A program made the translations under genes and the position numbers. Of a stretch of DNA of 23,339 nt, positions 15,898-23,339 are shown piece after piece. Where the stretch lies: NCBI GenBank assembly GCA_036733345.1, contig DAINAR010000048.1, positions 1-23,339 on the forward strand. Direction: 5' to 3'. Position 1 is the stretch's first letter, and each line of letters starts with the position of its first letter. This stretch comes from JAFGMQ01 sp036733345 (lineage in GTDB: Bacteria > Desulfobacterota > DSM-4660 > Desulfatiglandales > Desulfatiglandaceae). The notes beneath the pieces were generated by a model that saw only the letters and a program-made list of their open reading frames with translations, was not told the DNA's origin and made no database searches.

Positions 15898-16380
15898 TGC
15901 GATTTCTCCTTTCTTCAATTCACCTTTTCATTTAAGATTAGTATTGAATCATAAATACAATGAAAAACGGATTCTAAAGCAAATAAATAAATAAAGAACA
16001 TTCCTCATGACGGGAAGTAATAAATATTTTACGGATATTATATGGTCTTTCCATTATTTTGGAAAGGAATTATTTCTTGAAGGTTTAATACTGCAGATTC
16101 ATAAAGTTATTCCCTGTTGACCAAAGAAGTACCGAGAAAAGATCAATAAGGTGACTTAGAAAGAACTTCCTGTAAAAGCCGGAATTACTGGCTTGTATTA
16201 GATAACTTCTTTTGCTAATATTCTTGGTATATTAGCGGTTTTAGCATACGGCAGATTTACATCATATATGTCTAATATTGCTCAATTGCAGGATAATTTA
16301 TATCCCCGGACAGATTATATTTTATAAAAGGCTCCCAGAGCCCTATTGATTCTGAAAGGTATTATTTAAAGGAGAAAAGG
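15898..16380. other. Divergent AT-rich intergenic region, 483 bp
   Basis: No gene is seen. Three small hairpins can be formed: CTTTCC/GGAAAG (16047-16066), AAGCCGG/CTGGCTT with one G-T pair (16176-16194), and GGCTC, loop CCA, GAGCC (16330-16342). The last would lie in the leader of the gene at 16381. None has a T-tract. I could not assign a promoter with confidence, although AT-rich boxes are abundant on both strands. Confidence 0.5.
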
Positions 16381-16902
16381 GTGCGTATTAAAGGTTTAAT
16401 TTGCTTTTTTGCTGGTCTTACATTAATTTTTATGTCTGCCTTTTGCAGAAAGCCAATAGATTTTTCAGAAATAAAACACTACCCCTTAGACAACCTTGAA
16501 GGGGTTATTACCAGATCAGATGTCCGAATAGATAAAGAGATAACAAGTGACGGAAACGGCTCATTATGCATTACTACAATAGAGCCTGCTACGGTAAGAC
16601 TGTATGAAACAGGAGATATTGACATCGAGAATTCCAGGCTGATCTATCAGGCCAGGGTCCGAACTGAAGGTGTTGAAGGGCAGGTATATATAGAAATGCT
16701 GTGTCATTTCCCCGGAAAAGGTGAATTTTTCTCCCGAGCTATTCAGTCACCTTTATCCGGGAGCCAGGGGTGGACAAAGCAGGAGACACCTTTCCTGTTA
16801 AAAAAAGGAGAAAATCCTGATAATGTAAAAATCAACCTCGTTGTTGAAGGGAAAGGAAAGGTGTGGATTGATGATATTCGTCTGCTAAAATGTAAATTAT
16901 AA
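16381..16902 (+). CDS. Small exported beta-rich protein, carbohydrate-binding-module-like fold
   Basis: A 173-aa protein not recognised by name. A signal sequence (residues 1-22) ends in MSAFC, which could be a lipobox with an unusual Phe before Cys22. The mature part is a single beta-rich domain. Its pattern, ENSRLIYQARVRTEGVEGQVYIEM and the C-terminal KGKVWIDDIRLLK, is that of CBM4/9-like jelly-roll domains, where the WIDDI strand is typical. Sugar binding is not shown. Translation starts at GTG with AAAGGAG 7 nt upstream. The MsrB-MsrA gene starts 15 bp downstream, so they are probably co-transcribed. Confidence 0.75.
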   Translation: MRIKGLICFFAGLTLIFMSAFCRKPIDFSEIKHYPLDNLEGVITRSDVRIDKEITSDGNGSLCITTIEPATVRLYETGDIDIENSRLIYQARVRTEGVEGQVYIEMLCHFPGKGEFFSRAIQSPLSGSQGWTKQETPFLLKKGENPDNVKINLVVEGKGKVWIDDIRLLKCKL

Positions 16903-16917
16903 ACTATGGGAGAGAAT

Positions 16918-17868
16918 ATGGACGGAAACGATTCAGGGGCCAGCTCCAGGATACCCATATTTAATGCCGAAACAGGGAGAGTTGAGAAAGTCGAGCGGAT
17001 AGTTAAATCAAATGCGGAATGGAAGAAAATTCTAACATCTGAACAGTACCGTATTATGCGGGAAAAGGGTACTGAAGCGCCCTTTACAGGGAAATGCGAA
17101 ACAGGCGAGCCAGGTGGAATTTACAAGTGTGTCGCATGCGGAACTGATTTATTCAGGGTTGATGAAAAATTTGAATCAGGAACAGGATGGCCAGGTTTCT
17201 GGAAGCCTGTTTCAGAGCTGAATATCAGGGAGGAGCATGACGACAGTCACGGGATGGAAAGGACTGAGGTGCTGTGTGCGAGATGTGGCGGGCACCTGGG
17301 CCACGTTTTTAATGACGGACCTGCACCCTCCTACAGACGCTATTGCATAAATGCAGCCGCATTAACATTTTTTCCTGCCCAAAAAAACGGACTGGGGCTT
17401 GAAAAAGCAGTTTTTGCAGCAGGCTGTTTCTGGGGCGTGGAAGAGACATTCCGTCAAACAAAAGGCGTAATCTCGACCCAGGCAGGTTATACGGGCGGCC
17501 ATACAAAAGATCCCGATTATGAAGCTGTTTGTACGGACAGGACAGGGCATGCCGAGGCCGTTTTAGTCGAATATGACCCTTCTGTCATATCATATGAAGA
17601 GCTTCTCACAATATTCTGGACTATGCATAATCCTACAACTCCCGATCGACAAGGTCCTGATATCGGTTCTCAGTACAGATCCGCTATTTTCTATTTTGAT
17701 AAAAGTCAGCGGAGATCTGCAATCGCTTCATTGGAAAAAATACAGGCATCCGGAAAATATAAAGATAGAATTGTTACGGAAATTGTCCCTGTAACGGCAT
17801 TTTATCCTGCAGAAGATTATCATCAGAAATATTATATGAAAAGCAAAGCTCCCTCCTGTACCCGATAG
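16918..17868 (+). CDS. Bifunctional methionine sulfoxide reductase MsrB-MsrA
   Basis: A 316-aa fusion that repairs both stereoisomers of methionine sulfoxide. MsrB comes first (about residues 25-155): zinc cysteines in CVAC and CARC (C71, C74, C120, C123), the GTGWPGFW and GGHLGHVF motifs, and catalytic Cys in RYCINAAAL (C143); C60 is a candidate resolving cysteine. MsrA follows (about 160-316): catalytic GCFWG (C170), GYTGG, and TEIVPVTAFYPAEDYHQKYY; a C-terminal Cys314 may resolve. No signal peptide, so cytoplasmic. An ATG at 16906 is also in frame, but the ATG at 16918 has GGGAG 5 nt upstream and is preferred. Domain order is the reverse of PilB-type MsrA-MsrB fusions; both orders are known. 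Confidence 0.94.
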   Translation: MDGNDSGASSRIPIFNAETGRVEKVERIVKSNAEWKKILTSEQYRIMREKGTEAPFTGKCETGEPGGIYKCVACGTDLFRVDEKFESGTGWPGFWKPVSELNIREEHDDSHGMERTEVLCARCGGHLGHVFNDGPAPSYRRYCINAAALTFFPAQKNGLGLEKAVFAAGCFWGVEETFRQTKGVISTQAGYTGGHTKDPDYEAVCTDRTGHAEAVLVEYDPSVISYEELLTIFWTMHNPTTPDRQGPDIGSQYRSAIFYFDKSQRRSAIASLEKIQASGKYKDRIVTEIVPVTAFYPAEDYHQKYYMKSKAPSCTR

Positions 17869-17946
17869 GATATTACTGAAAATGCCGGTTGAAGTCTTAA
17901 AAACAGCCCGTTTTTATCTTAAAAATACAATAATAAATTAGATGCA

Positions 17947-19281
17947 ATGAATAAAAACAGAAAAGCCGTCTGGGGATGGGCAATATACGACTGGGCGAAT
18001 TCAGCCTTCGCAACAACAGTCATGGCCGGTTTTTTCCCTGTATTTTTCAAGCAATACTGGAGCTGCGGCGTTGATGTCAATATTAGCACTGCCAGGCTTG
18101 GATTAGGAAATTCCCTGGCAAGCCTGCTGGTGGCATTAATGGCGCCCGTGCTCGGCGCAATTGCAGACAGGGGATCGGCAAGAAAAAGATTCCTCCTGTT
18201 TTTTGCATATCTGGGGGTACTCATGACGGCATCCCTTTTTTTTATGCATAAGGGCGAATGGGCATGGGCTATTTTTGTATATTGCATGGGTATAATAGGA
18301 TTTTCAGGGGCAAACGTTTTCTATGATTCTCTCCTTCCGGGCGTTGCGACTGAAAACAACATTGATTATATCTCAGCACTTGGTTACGGCATGGGTTATC
18401 TGGGCGGAGGTATTTTATTCCTTATAAATATCCTGATAACAATAATGCCTGAAAGATTCGGACTTAATGATTCTGCTCAGGCTGTTAGATATTCTTTTGT
18501 TTCAGTTGCTCTCTGGTGGGGTTTGTTCACAATCTTAACAGCATTATGGGTACCGGAAGAGAGGCATTCTAAATCTTTAAAAGAAAGAAAGAATTTTATC
18601 AGGGATGGAATAAGTCAATTTACTGGTACGTTCAGAGAGATTAGTCGTTTGAAGACCGTTTTTCTGTTTCTGCTTGCATACTGGTTCTATATTGACGGAG
18701 TAGACACGATCGTGCGTATGGCTGTTGATTACGGCATGTCTCTGGGGTTTAATCACAATGATTTGATTATTGCTCTTTTAATGGTTCAGTTTATCGGGTT
18801 TCCGTCCGCTTTAATATTCGGGAAATTGGGCCAGTTTTGGGGAGTACGGAAATCGATTTACCTTGCAATAGGTGTATATATGTGCGCGACCTTATGGGGA
18901 GCCCTGATGACTGAGAGGTATGAGTTTTATATACTTGCAATAACAATTGGTCTGGTCCAGGGTGGCATACAGGCCCTGAGCCGTTCATATTATTCCAGAT
19001 TTATTCCTGAAGGGCAGGCTGCTGAATACTACGGATTTTTTAACATGCTTGGAAAGTTTGCAGCCATCTGCGGTCCGGCTTTGATGGGCCTGGTTGGACT
19101 GACTGCAAGAGGGATGCTGATGCCTGATTCACCTTCGCCCGGGCAAATAGAGCATGTCGGGAGGCTTGCCTCACGCTGGGGAATTGCCTCATTAATTGTA
19201 TTATTTTTGATAGGGGCCATACTTTTTTACTTTGTGGAAGAAGAAAAGGGCAGGGGTTCAAAGGGATCTGCTGTCGTTTAG
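17947..19281 (+). CDS. MFS transporter, UMF1 (Atg22-like) family
   Basis: A 444-aa polytopic protein with about 12 membrane segments. The opening WGWAIYDWANSAFATTVMAGFFPVFFKQYW is the UMF1 hallmark. Other family features are APVLGAIADRGSARKRFL (MFS loop 2-3 motif), NVFYDSLLP, a central break with charged residues (SKSLKERKNFIRDG) and GLVQGGIQALSRSYYSRFIPE. Yeast Atg22 exports amino acids from the vacuole; the substrate of bacterial members is unknown. It starts 78 bp after the MsrB-MsrA gene, on the same strand. No strong Shine-Dalgarno sequence is seen. Confidence 0.9.
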   Translation: MNKNRKAVWGWAIYDWANSAFATTVMAGFFPVFFKQYWSCGVDVNISTARLGLGNSLASLLVALMAPVLGAIADRGSARKRFLLFFAYLGVLMTASLFFMHKGEWAWAIFVYCMGIIGFSGANVFYDSLLPGVATENNIDYISALGYGMGYLGGGILFLINILITIMPERFGLNDSAQAVRYSFVSVALWWGLFTILTALWVPEERHSKSLKERKNFIRDGISQFTGTFREISRLKTVFLFLLAYWFYIDGVDTIVRMAVDYGMSLGFNHNDLIIALLMVQFIGFPSALIFGKLGQFWGVRKSIYLAIGVYMCATLWGALMTERYEFYILAITIGLVQGGIQALSRSYYSRFIPEGQAAEYYGFFNMLGKFAAICGPALMGLVGLTARGMLMPDSPSPGQIEHVGRLASRWGIASLIVLFLIGAILFYFVEEEKGRGSKGSAVV

Positions 19282-19385
19282 AACAGGGAAAAAGATTTCT
19301 CCGGCATAGAGGAAATATTTATAAACATTGTATTACAACACAGTCTCCAGAGGGAGAAATTCAGACTTTTCGGTATATAAGTTTT

Positions 19386-19428
19386 AAGATTTCCTGTATC
19401 ACTCGAAATGGCAGGTAGCTGAGATGTT
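19386..19428 (+). repeat. Partial relative of the fold-back element at 7220
   Basis: AAGATTTC, then eight bases, then CTCGAAATG, GCA and further on GAGATGTT. The left arm at 7222-7259 has the same words in the same order: AAGATTTC, nine bases, CTCGAAATG, ACA, GAGATGTT. The right inverted arm is missing here. It lies between the MFS gene and the convergent M48 protease gene. Confidence 0.45.
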
Positions 19429-19443
19429 TTTTATACGGCATCA

Positions 19444-20718
19444 TTATTTATTGTTCGATATATACCGAGCAGAACCGTTTTTGATGTGTATATTACGGAT
19501 TGCCCGAATCCTCTCAAGGACCGGAGGGTGGCTGTAAGTCAGAAAGACCTTAAGCGGATGAGGAGTAAGGTTTATCAGGTTTTCAATGCTTAGCTTTTTC
19601 AGCCCGGAGATCATGGATTCAGGTTTCATGTATGTTGCTGCCGAAAAGGCATCTGCATCATATTCATGCCTGCGGGAAAGCATATTGCCGAAAACAGAAA
19701 GTATCATTTCAATAGGGGAATAGAGCAGGCCGAAAAAAAAGAGGCTTGCATAGATTGAAGTGTTCTGCATTTTAAATGCCGCGAATAATTCACTGTTATT
19801 GATAAAGAGTGACAGTATAAAAAACATTAGGCCGGTAGTAATGATGGAAATGATTACTGTCTTCAGCACATGTCTTTTTTTGTAATGGCCCATTTCGTGG
19901 GCAAGAATGGAAACCAGTTCATCGACCGTATGCTTTTCTATAAGGGTGTCGAATAAAACAATCCTTCTGAATTTGCCGAAAGAAGTAAAAAAGGCGTTGG
20001 ATTTTGTGGATCGTTTTGATCCGTCCATGGTAAAAACCCCTTTCATCGTAAAATCCTGTGAACCGGCGTAATCCTCAATGGCTTTTTTGAGAGGGCCGTC
20101 TTCCAGGGGCAGGAATTTATTGAATAGAGGCATGATAAGCACGGGTGCAATAAACAGCAACAGGAGCTGGAAAATTGTTACCGCTATCCAGCAGTAGATC
20201 CATGCCCATTCCCCTGTCTTTTCAAAGAACCACAATATGCCGGATAATATGATACCGCCGATAATCGCAATAAGCAGCCAGCTTTTCAATATATCCAGGA
20301 TAAAGGTTTTTGGCGTTGTCTTGTTGAAACCATATTTTTCTTCTATTATAAAGGTTTGGTATATAGAAAAAGGAATATGTATTATCTGAAACAAAAGCAT
20401 GAGGGTCGCCGTGAAGATCAGGCCTGTTGGGATACTGCCCAGATTAAAGCCCCGTGCAAACTGGTCAATGATATTGAATCCCCCGAATAGTATAAAGAGG
20501 ATTATAATTAAGGTATTAACAGTATCGTTTATTATTCCAAAGCGGGTATTTTCTTTAAGATACTCCTGAGATGTCCTGTATCTTTCCTCATCATAGTGCC
20601 CGATAAACTCATCAGGCAGTTCAGTCTTAAAATGCCGCACATCCAGGATATCAATTAAAGTATCCAGTAGATATGTGCCGATCAGGATTGCAAGAATTAT
20701 TATAAGATATGTATTCAT
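19444..20718 (-). CDS. M48-family CAAX prenyl protease-type metallopeptidase (Ste24-like)
   Basis: A 424-aa zinc metallopeptidase embedded in the inner membrane. The catalytic HEMGH is at residues 274-278 and the third zinc ligand Glu is in RRHEYDADAFSA (E352). The N-terminal half has several membrane segments, and the IEEKYGFNKTTPKTF stretch characteristic of Ste24 is present. Another pair of membrane segments follows the zinc motif. Length matches Ste24 and not the shorter HtpX (about 290 aa). Bacteria lack CAAX prenylation in the eukaryotic sense, so the role is more likely membrane-protein quality control. It starts 63 bp after the stop of the acyl-CoA synthetase gene, on the same strand, with a weak Shine-Dalgarno sequence. 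Confidence 0.92.
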   Translation of the reverse strand: MNTYLIIILAILIGTYLLDTLIDILDVRHFKTELPDEFIGHYDEERYRTSQEYLKENTRFGIINDTVNTLIIILFILFGGFNIIDQFARGFNLGSIPTGLIFTATLMLLFQIIHIPFSIYQTFIIEEKYGFNKTTPKTFILDILKSWLLIAIIGGIILSGILWFFEKTGEWAWIYCWIAVTIFQLLLLFIAPVLIMPLFNKFLPLEDGPLKKAIEDYAGSQDFTMKGVFTMDGSKRSTKSNAFFTSFGKFRRIVLFDTLIEKHTVDELVSILAHEMGHYKKRHVLKTVIISIITTGLMFFILSLFINNSELFAAFKMQNTSIYASLFFFGLLYSPIEMILSVFGNMLSRRHEYDADAFSAATYMKPESMISGLKKLSIENLINLTPHPLKVFLTYSHPPVLERIRAIRNIHIKNGSARYISNNK

Positions 20719-20781
20719 TAGGCTTTTACCATATTTCAGGCTTAAGGACTCATGCCTGTCGTTTGCCGAATATTTACTGAT

Positions 20782-22296
20782 TTACTCAATGTCCTTTAAC
20801 AAATGTCTCATAATTTTTCCAGCGGCATTTTCAGGAAGACGATCAATAAATTTTACGTACTTTGGTATCTTGAATTTCGCCATTTTTCCCACACAGAAAC
20901 TTATGACTTCCTCCCGGGTCATTTCTTCATTTTTTTTTGGTACTATAAAGGCCTTCCCTGCTTCTCCCCATTTCGGATCAGGTACTCCAATAACTGCTGC
21001 AGAGGATATCCTGGGGTTTTCAAGCAGAACCCTTTCCACTTCAGCAGGATAGACATTTTCGCCACCGGATATAAAAAGATTTTTTTCTCTGTCAAGTATA
21101 TAATAGAAGCCTTCTTCATCCCTTCTGGCCAGATCACCTGTATGGAGCCATCCGTTTTTAATTGTTTCTGCAGTGAGTTCAGGCCTCCCCCAGTAACCGG
21201 ACATGAGAATAGGTCCTGACACTAATATTTCACCGCTTTCACCCGCAGCTACCTCATGACCTTCCCTGTCTGCGATTTTTACATCGCCATGAAATACAGG
21301 AATGCCAACAGAACCCATTTTTTGTTCTGCAAGATCAGTCGGAAGCCAGGTGATAGTAGATGCCTCGGTTTGTCCGAATATCTGAGAGATAAGTATTCCT
21401 CTATCTCTGAATGATTGAAGGAGCGTGATCGGAACCCTTTCTCCTCCTGTAAATAAACACCGCACGCCAGACAGGTCGTAATCTTCCAGATGGCACTGTT
21501 CCAGGATAAAACGGAACATTGTGGCAGAGGTCTCGAGTACGGTTGCATTGTATTTCTGAACTGAATTCAATAAATCTTCGGGGCTGAATCTCTTTTTTAT
21601 AATAGCCGTACCTCCCTTATAAAGGAAAGGGAGAGTGTCTACGAGGAGTCCTCCGGAATGAAAAAGAGGCCTTGAGACAATGATTTTATCCCCGGGCGTT
21701 ATATTATAATATATATTAGCGTTCAATATATTGAAAAAGGTCTTGCCGTGTGACATGACAGCGCCCTTGGCAAGACCGGTTGTGCCTGATGTGTACATTA
21801 TCATGTGTGGTGAGTCCATAGAGGTTTTTTGTGTAAGCACAGGTTCATGAGAAGGGCTCTCTTCAAATATCTTTTCATAGGGTTTGGCAAAGTGAGGGAA
21901 TTCCTGTCCTGTGCAGATAAAATGTCCCTTCAATATTGGAAGTGAACCTTGTAAGCTCAAAATTATTTCAGAGAACTGAGGATCAAGGAAAAGTGTTTCA
22001 GCAGAACAATCGTTTATTACATATTCGATTTCAGGGGCGGACAGTCTTAAATTAAGAGGAACAAAAACAGCACCTATCTTTGACACAGCAAAGAAAACCT
22101 CTAAAAATTCATGAGAATTGTTTAATAAAACAGAAACTCTGTCCTCCTTTTTTAGACCTATTTTAAGCAGGAAATTCGAAAGGCGGTTTATCCTTGTATT
22201 CAGCTCATTATACGTTATAGGTGTATTTTCGTCTATTAAGGCAATATGCCGGGGAGTCAGTAAAGACCATTTTCTTATCCAATCCGCAATATTCAT
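20782..22296 (-). CDS. Acyl-CoA synthetase (AMP-forming), long-chain fatty acid-CoA ligase type
   Basis: A 504-aa ANL-superfamily enzyme that activates a carboxylic acid through an acyl-adenylate to the CoA thioester. Motifs: P-loop YTSGTTGLAKGAV (about 168-180), IFGQTEAS (A5-type), GWLHTGDLARRDEEGFYYILDR, the hinge and GGENVYPAEVE, and the catalytic Lys in ENAAGKIMR (K494). The length and the sequence type fit fatty-acid or aromatic acyl-CoA ligases; chain length cannot be told from sequence. It is soluble or peripherally bound. The start has GAGG 7 nt upstream. A strong promoter and a palindromic operator candidate lie just upstream, so expression is probably controlled by a repressor, and the Ste24-like gene downstream may share the transcript. 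Confidence 0.93.
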   Translation of the reverse strand: MNIADWIRKWSLLTPRHIALIDENTPITYNELNTRINRLSNFLLKIGLKKEDRVSVLLNNSHEFLEVFFAVSKIGAVFVPLNLRLSAPEIEYVINDCSAETLFLDPQFSEIILSLQGSLPILKGHFICTGQEFPHFAKPYEKIFEESPSHEPVLTQKTSMDSPHMIMYTSGTTGLAKGAVMSHGKTFFNILNANIYYNITPGDKIIVSRPLFHSGGLLVDTLPFLYKGGTAIIKKRFSPEDLLNSVQKYNATVLETSATMFRFILEQCHLEDYDLSGVRCLFTGGERVPITLLQSFRDRGILISQIFGQTEASTITWLPTDLAEQKMGSVGIPVFHGDVKIADREGHEVAAGESGEILVSGPILMSGYWGRPELTAETIKNGWLHTGDLARRDEEGFYYILDREKNLFISGGENVYPAEVERVLLENPRISSAAVIGVPDPKWGEAGKAFIVPKKNEEMTREEVISFCVGKMAKFKIPKYVKFIDRLPENAAGKIMRHLLKDIE

Positions 22297-22309
22297 AAAA
22301 AAACCTCTC

Positions 22310-22324
22310 TGTATACAGTATACA
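22310..22324. promoter_or_regulatory. 15-bp palindromic operator candidate
   Basis: TGTATACAGTATACA is a perfect inverted repeat around a central base. It lies about 5 to 19 nt downstream of the predicted transcription start of the acyl-CoA synthetase and just before its ribosome binding site, a classic repressor position. The GTATAC half sites fit the general GT...AC pattern of FadR-type GntR operators; that assignment is inference, and no regulator gene is nearby. Confidence 0.6.
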
Positions 22325-22335
22325 AATACAAAAAG

Positions 22336-22363
22336 ATTTTAATCTGTAGGAGCAGGTTGTCAA
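22336..22363 (-). promoter_or_regulatory. Sigma70-type promoter of the acyl-CoA synthetase
   Basis: On the minus strand a perfect -35 box TTGACA (22358-22363) is followed by a 16-bp spacer and TAAAAT (22336-22341), five of six matches to the -10 consensus. The predicted start is near 22329, about 33 nt before the ATG. Confidence 0.7.
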
Positions 22364-22632
22364 GCAAAAAGATAATCCTTTGTACTCCAGAAACACATTA
22401 TAAGAGTCATTTATCCTCTTCGTGCAGATAATCTTTCCGGGAGATGGAGGTATAATTTGAGGTTTAAGGACTTATATCTCAATTGGATTGTAAATTTCTG
22501 TAATTTGGGTAAAAATATTGATATTACGTTCAAGTTTAGTTTATACAGAAGAATGCGAAATAAGGCAGCTTTTCTCTGGATGCAAACAGGAAATATTTTG
22601 CAAAGGTTAGATATCTGTGATATTAATTCACC
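22364..22632. other. Rest of divergent intergenic region upstream of rlmE
   Basis: With the promoter and operator, the gene-free stretch between the synthetase and rlmE spans 22297-22632 (336 bp). This part is AT-rich and shows no credible gene. A weak promoter-like pair for rlmE (TTGATA near 22518 and an AT-rich box about 16 bp on) can be drawn but is not convincing. Confidence 0.4.
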
Positions 22633-23226
22633 ATGAAAACAAACAGGTGGGATGACCATTATGCCCGCCGGGCCAGAGAAGAAAAATGGCTCGCAAGATC
22701 GGTTTATAAACTTCAGGAAATTGACAGTAAATATAAAATAATTCGCAGGGGTGAGCGAATACTCGATCTTGGGTGCTATCCGGGCTCATGGTCCCAGTAC
22801 GGGATTAAAAAAGTAGGTCCCCAGGGGCAGGTTGCGGGAATTGATCTCTTTAAGCCGGTTCAAATCTCGTCTCCCAATTATATATATATACAGGCCGATG
22901 TACTTGCCATTGACGTTGAATGGCTGATTAATGAGTTAGGTCCGAGGGATGCAGTTATTAGTGATCTGGCCCCGCAAACCACCGGTGTAAGATCAATGGA
23001 TGCAAGCCGTTCCATTCTGCTTGCAAGAAGGGCTGGCGATATTGCCGCAGCGTTATTAAGGGATGGCGGTCGGTTCGTGTGCAAGGTGTTTGAAGGGGAG
23101 GATGTCAGGGAACTCAAGTCCTGGGTATCATATCATTTTAAACAGGTCCGGTTGTTCAGACCTAAAGCTACCAGGAAAAGGAGCAGGGAGGTATACATTA
23201 TCGGACTGGATTTAGTTGAACACTAA
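22633..23226 (+). CDS. rlmE: 23S rRNA 2'-O-ribose methyltransferase RlmE (FtsJ/RrmJ)
   Basis: A 197-aa SAM-dependent methyltransferase that modifies U2552 (E. coli numbering) in the A-loop of 23S rRNA late in 50S assembly. The K-D-K-E catalytic tetrad is intact: RSVYKLQEID (K26), VISDLAP (D111), FVCKVFEGED (K151) and SREVYIIG (E186). The SAM-binding segment is ILDLGCYPGSWSQY. Length is normal for the family. The usual DMAPNMSG motif reads DLAPQTTG here, a variation seen outside gamma-proteobacteria. No good Shine-Dalgarno sequence is visible before the ATG at 22633. E. coli rlmE neighbours (ftsH) are absent. Confidence 0.94.
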   Translation: MKTNRWDDHYARRAREEKWLARSVYKLQEIDSKYKIIRRGERILDLGCYPGSWSQYGIKKVGPQGQVAGIDLFKPVQISSPNYIYIQADVLAIDVEWLINELGPRDAVISDLAPQTTGVRSMDASRSILLARRAGDIAAALLRDGGRFVCKVFEGEDVRELKSWVSYHFKQVRLFRPKATRKRSREVYIIGLDLVEH

Positions 23227-23290
23227 ATGCTTCGGCAGCTGAACAGCCTGTTTTTCAGCCCTGATAACTCCCGCCTGCTGAAAGATAATA

Positions 23291-23318
23291 AACTACCCCG
23301 CCGCAGAGCAGCGGGGTA
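23291..23318. repeat. GC-rich hairpin after rlmE, REP-like or terminator
   Basis: TACCCCGC (23294-23301) pairs perfectly with GCGGGGTA (23311-23318) around a 9-nt loop, about 70 nt after rlmE. No T-run follows on the plus strand, so it is a poor terminator for rlmE. Read on the minus strand it is followed by a moderately T-rich stretch. The preceding AACTA and the core CCCGCCGCA are shared with the hairpin at 1691-1717. Confidence 0.45.
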
Positions 23319-23339
23319 TCTTAAAAAGCATTGAACGCC

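Noticed and set aside
20803..21219. Plus-strand open frame of 138 codons within the acyl-CoA synthetase gene
   Set aside because: It is antisense to the highly conserved C-terminal domain of the ligase and contains no recognisable domain.

Overview
The window looks like a draft-assembly scaffold from a Gram-negative, probably anaerobic bacterium. An Mla/MCE lipid-transport operon implies an outer membrane. The mixture of DUF748, HI0933-family, UMF1-type MFS and Ste24-type M48 proteins, together with a DUF6125-like gene remnant, suggests Desulfobacterota (the old delta-proteobacteria). That placement is inference from gene content; there is no rRNA or other phylogenetic marker here. I see no tRNA, rRNA, CRISPR array, phage or intact insertion sequence.

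Left part (1-7113). A receiver-PAS-histidine kinase hybrid runs leftwards and is divergent from a very large DUF748 (AsmA-like) envelope protein. The 616-bp space between them holds a good sigma70-type promoter and several hairpins. After DUF748 comes a translationally coupled phosphate pair, a DUF47/PhoU-like protein and a PiT permease, closed by a rho-independent terminator.

Middle-left (7114-9017). This is the least ordinary stretch. A 144-bp fold-back element with terminal inverted repeats follows the terminator. Then comes a 100-N gap whose 55-bp left flank is repeated exactly on its right side, so the gap is probably an assembly artefact. Next is a secreted VanX-type D-Ala-D-Ala dipeptidase, and facing it a decayed gene with one in-frame stop and one frameshift in a homopolymer.

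Centre (9018-15156). An HI0933/YhiN flavoprotein and galE are followed by a compact four-gene MCE transporter: a permease with a fused STAS domain, an ATPase, an MCE-domain protein and an auxiliary lipoprotein. The genes overlap or are closely spaced and form one operon. No MlaC or MlaA is present.

Right part (15157-23339). There is a small polytopic membrane protein (minus strand), then a small exported beta-rich protein with a fused MsrB-MsrA methionine sulfoxide reductase, then a UMF1-family transporter. On the minus strand follow an acyl-CoA synthetase and a Ste24-type protease, probably one transcription unit. The synthetase has a strong promoter with a 15-bp palindrome just downstream, which is a good operator candidate. 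The window ends with rlmE and a GC-rich hairpin.

I did not find a convincing new multi-gene system. The observations most worth following are the false gap, the twice-broken gene, the fold-back repeat and its relative, the acyl-CoA synthetase operator, and the kinase with an eroded ATP-binding site.
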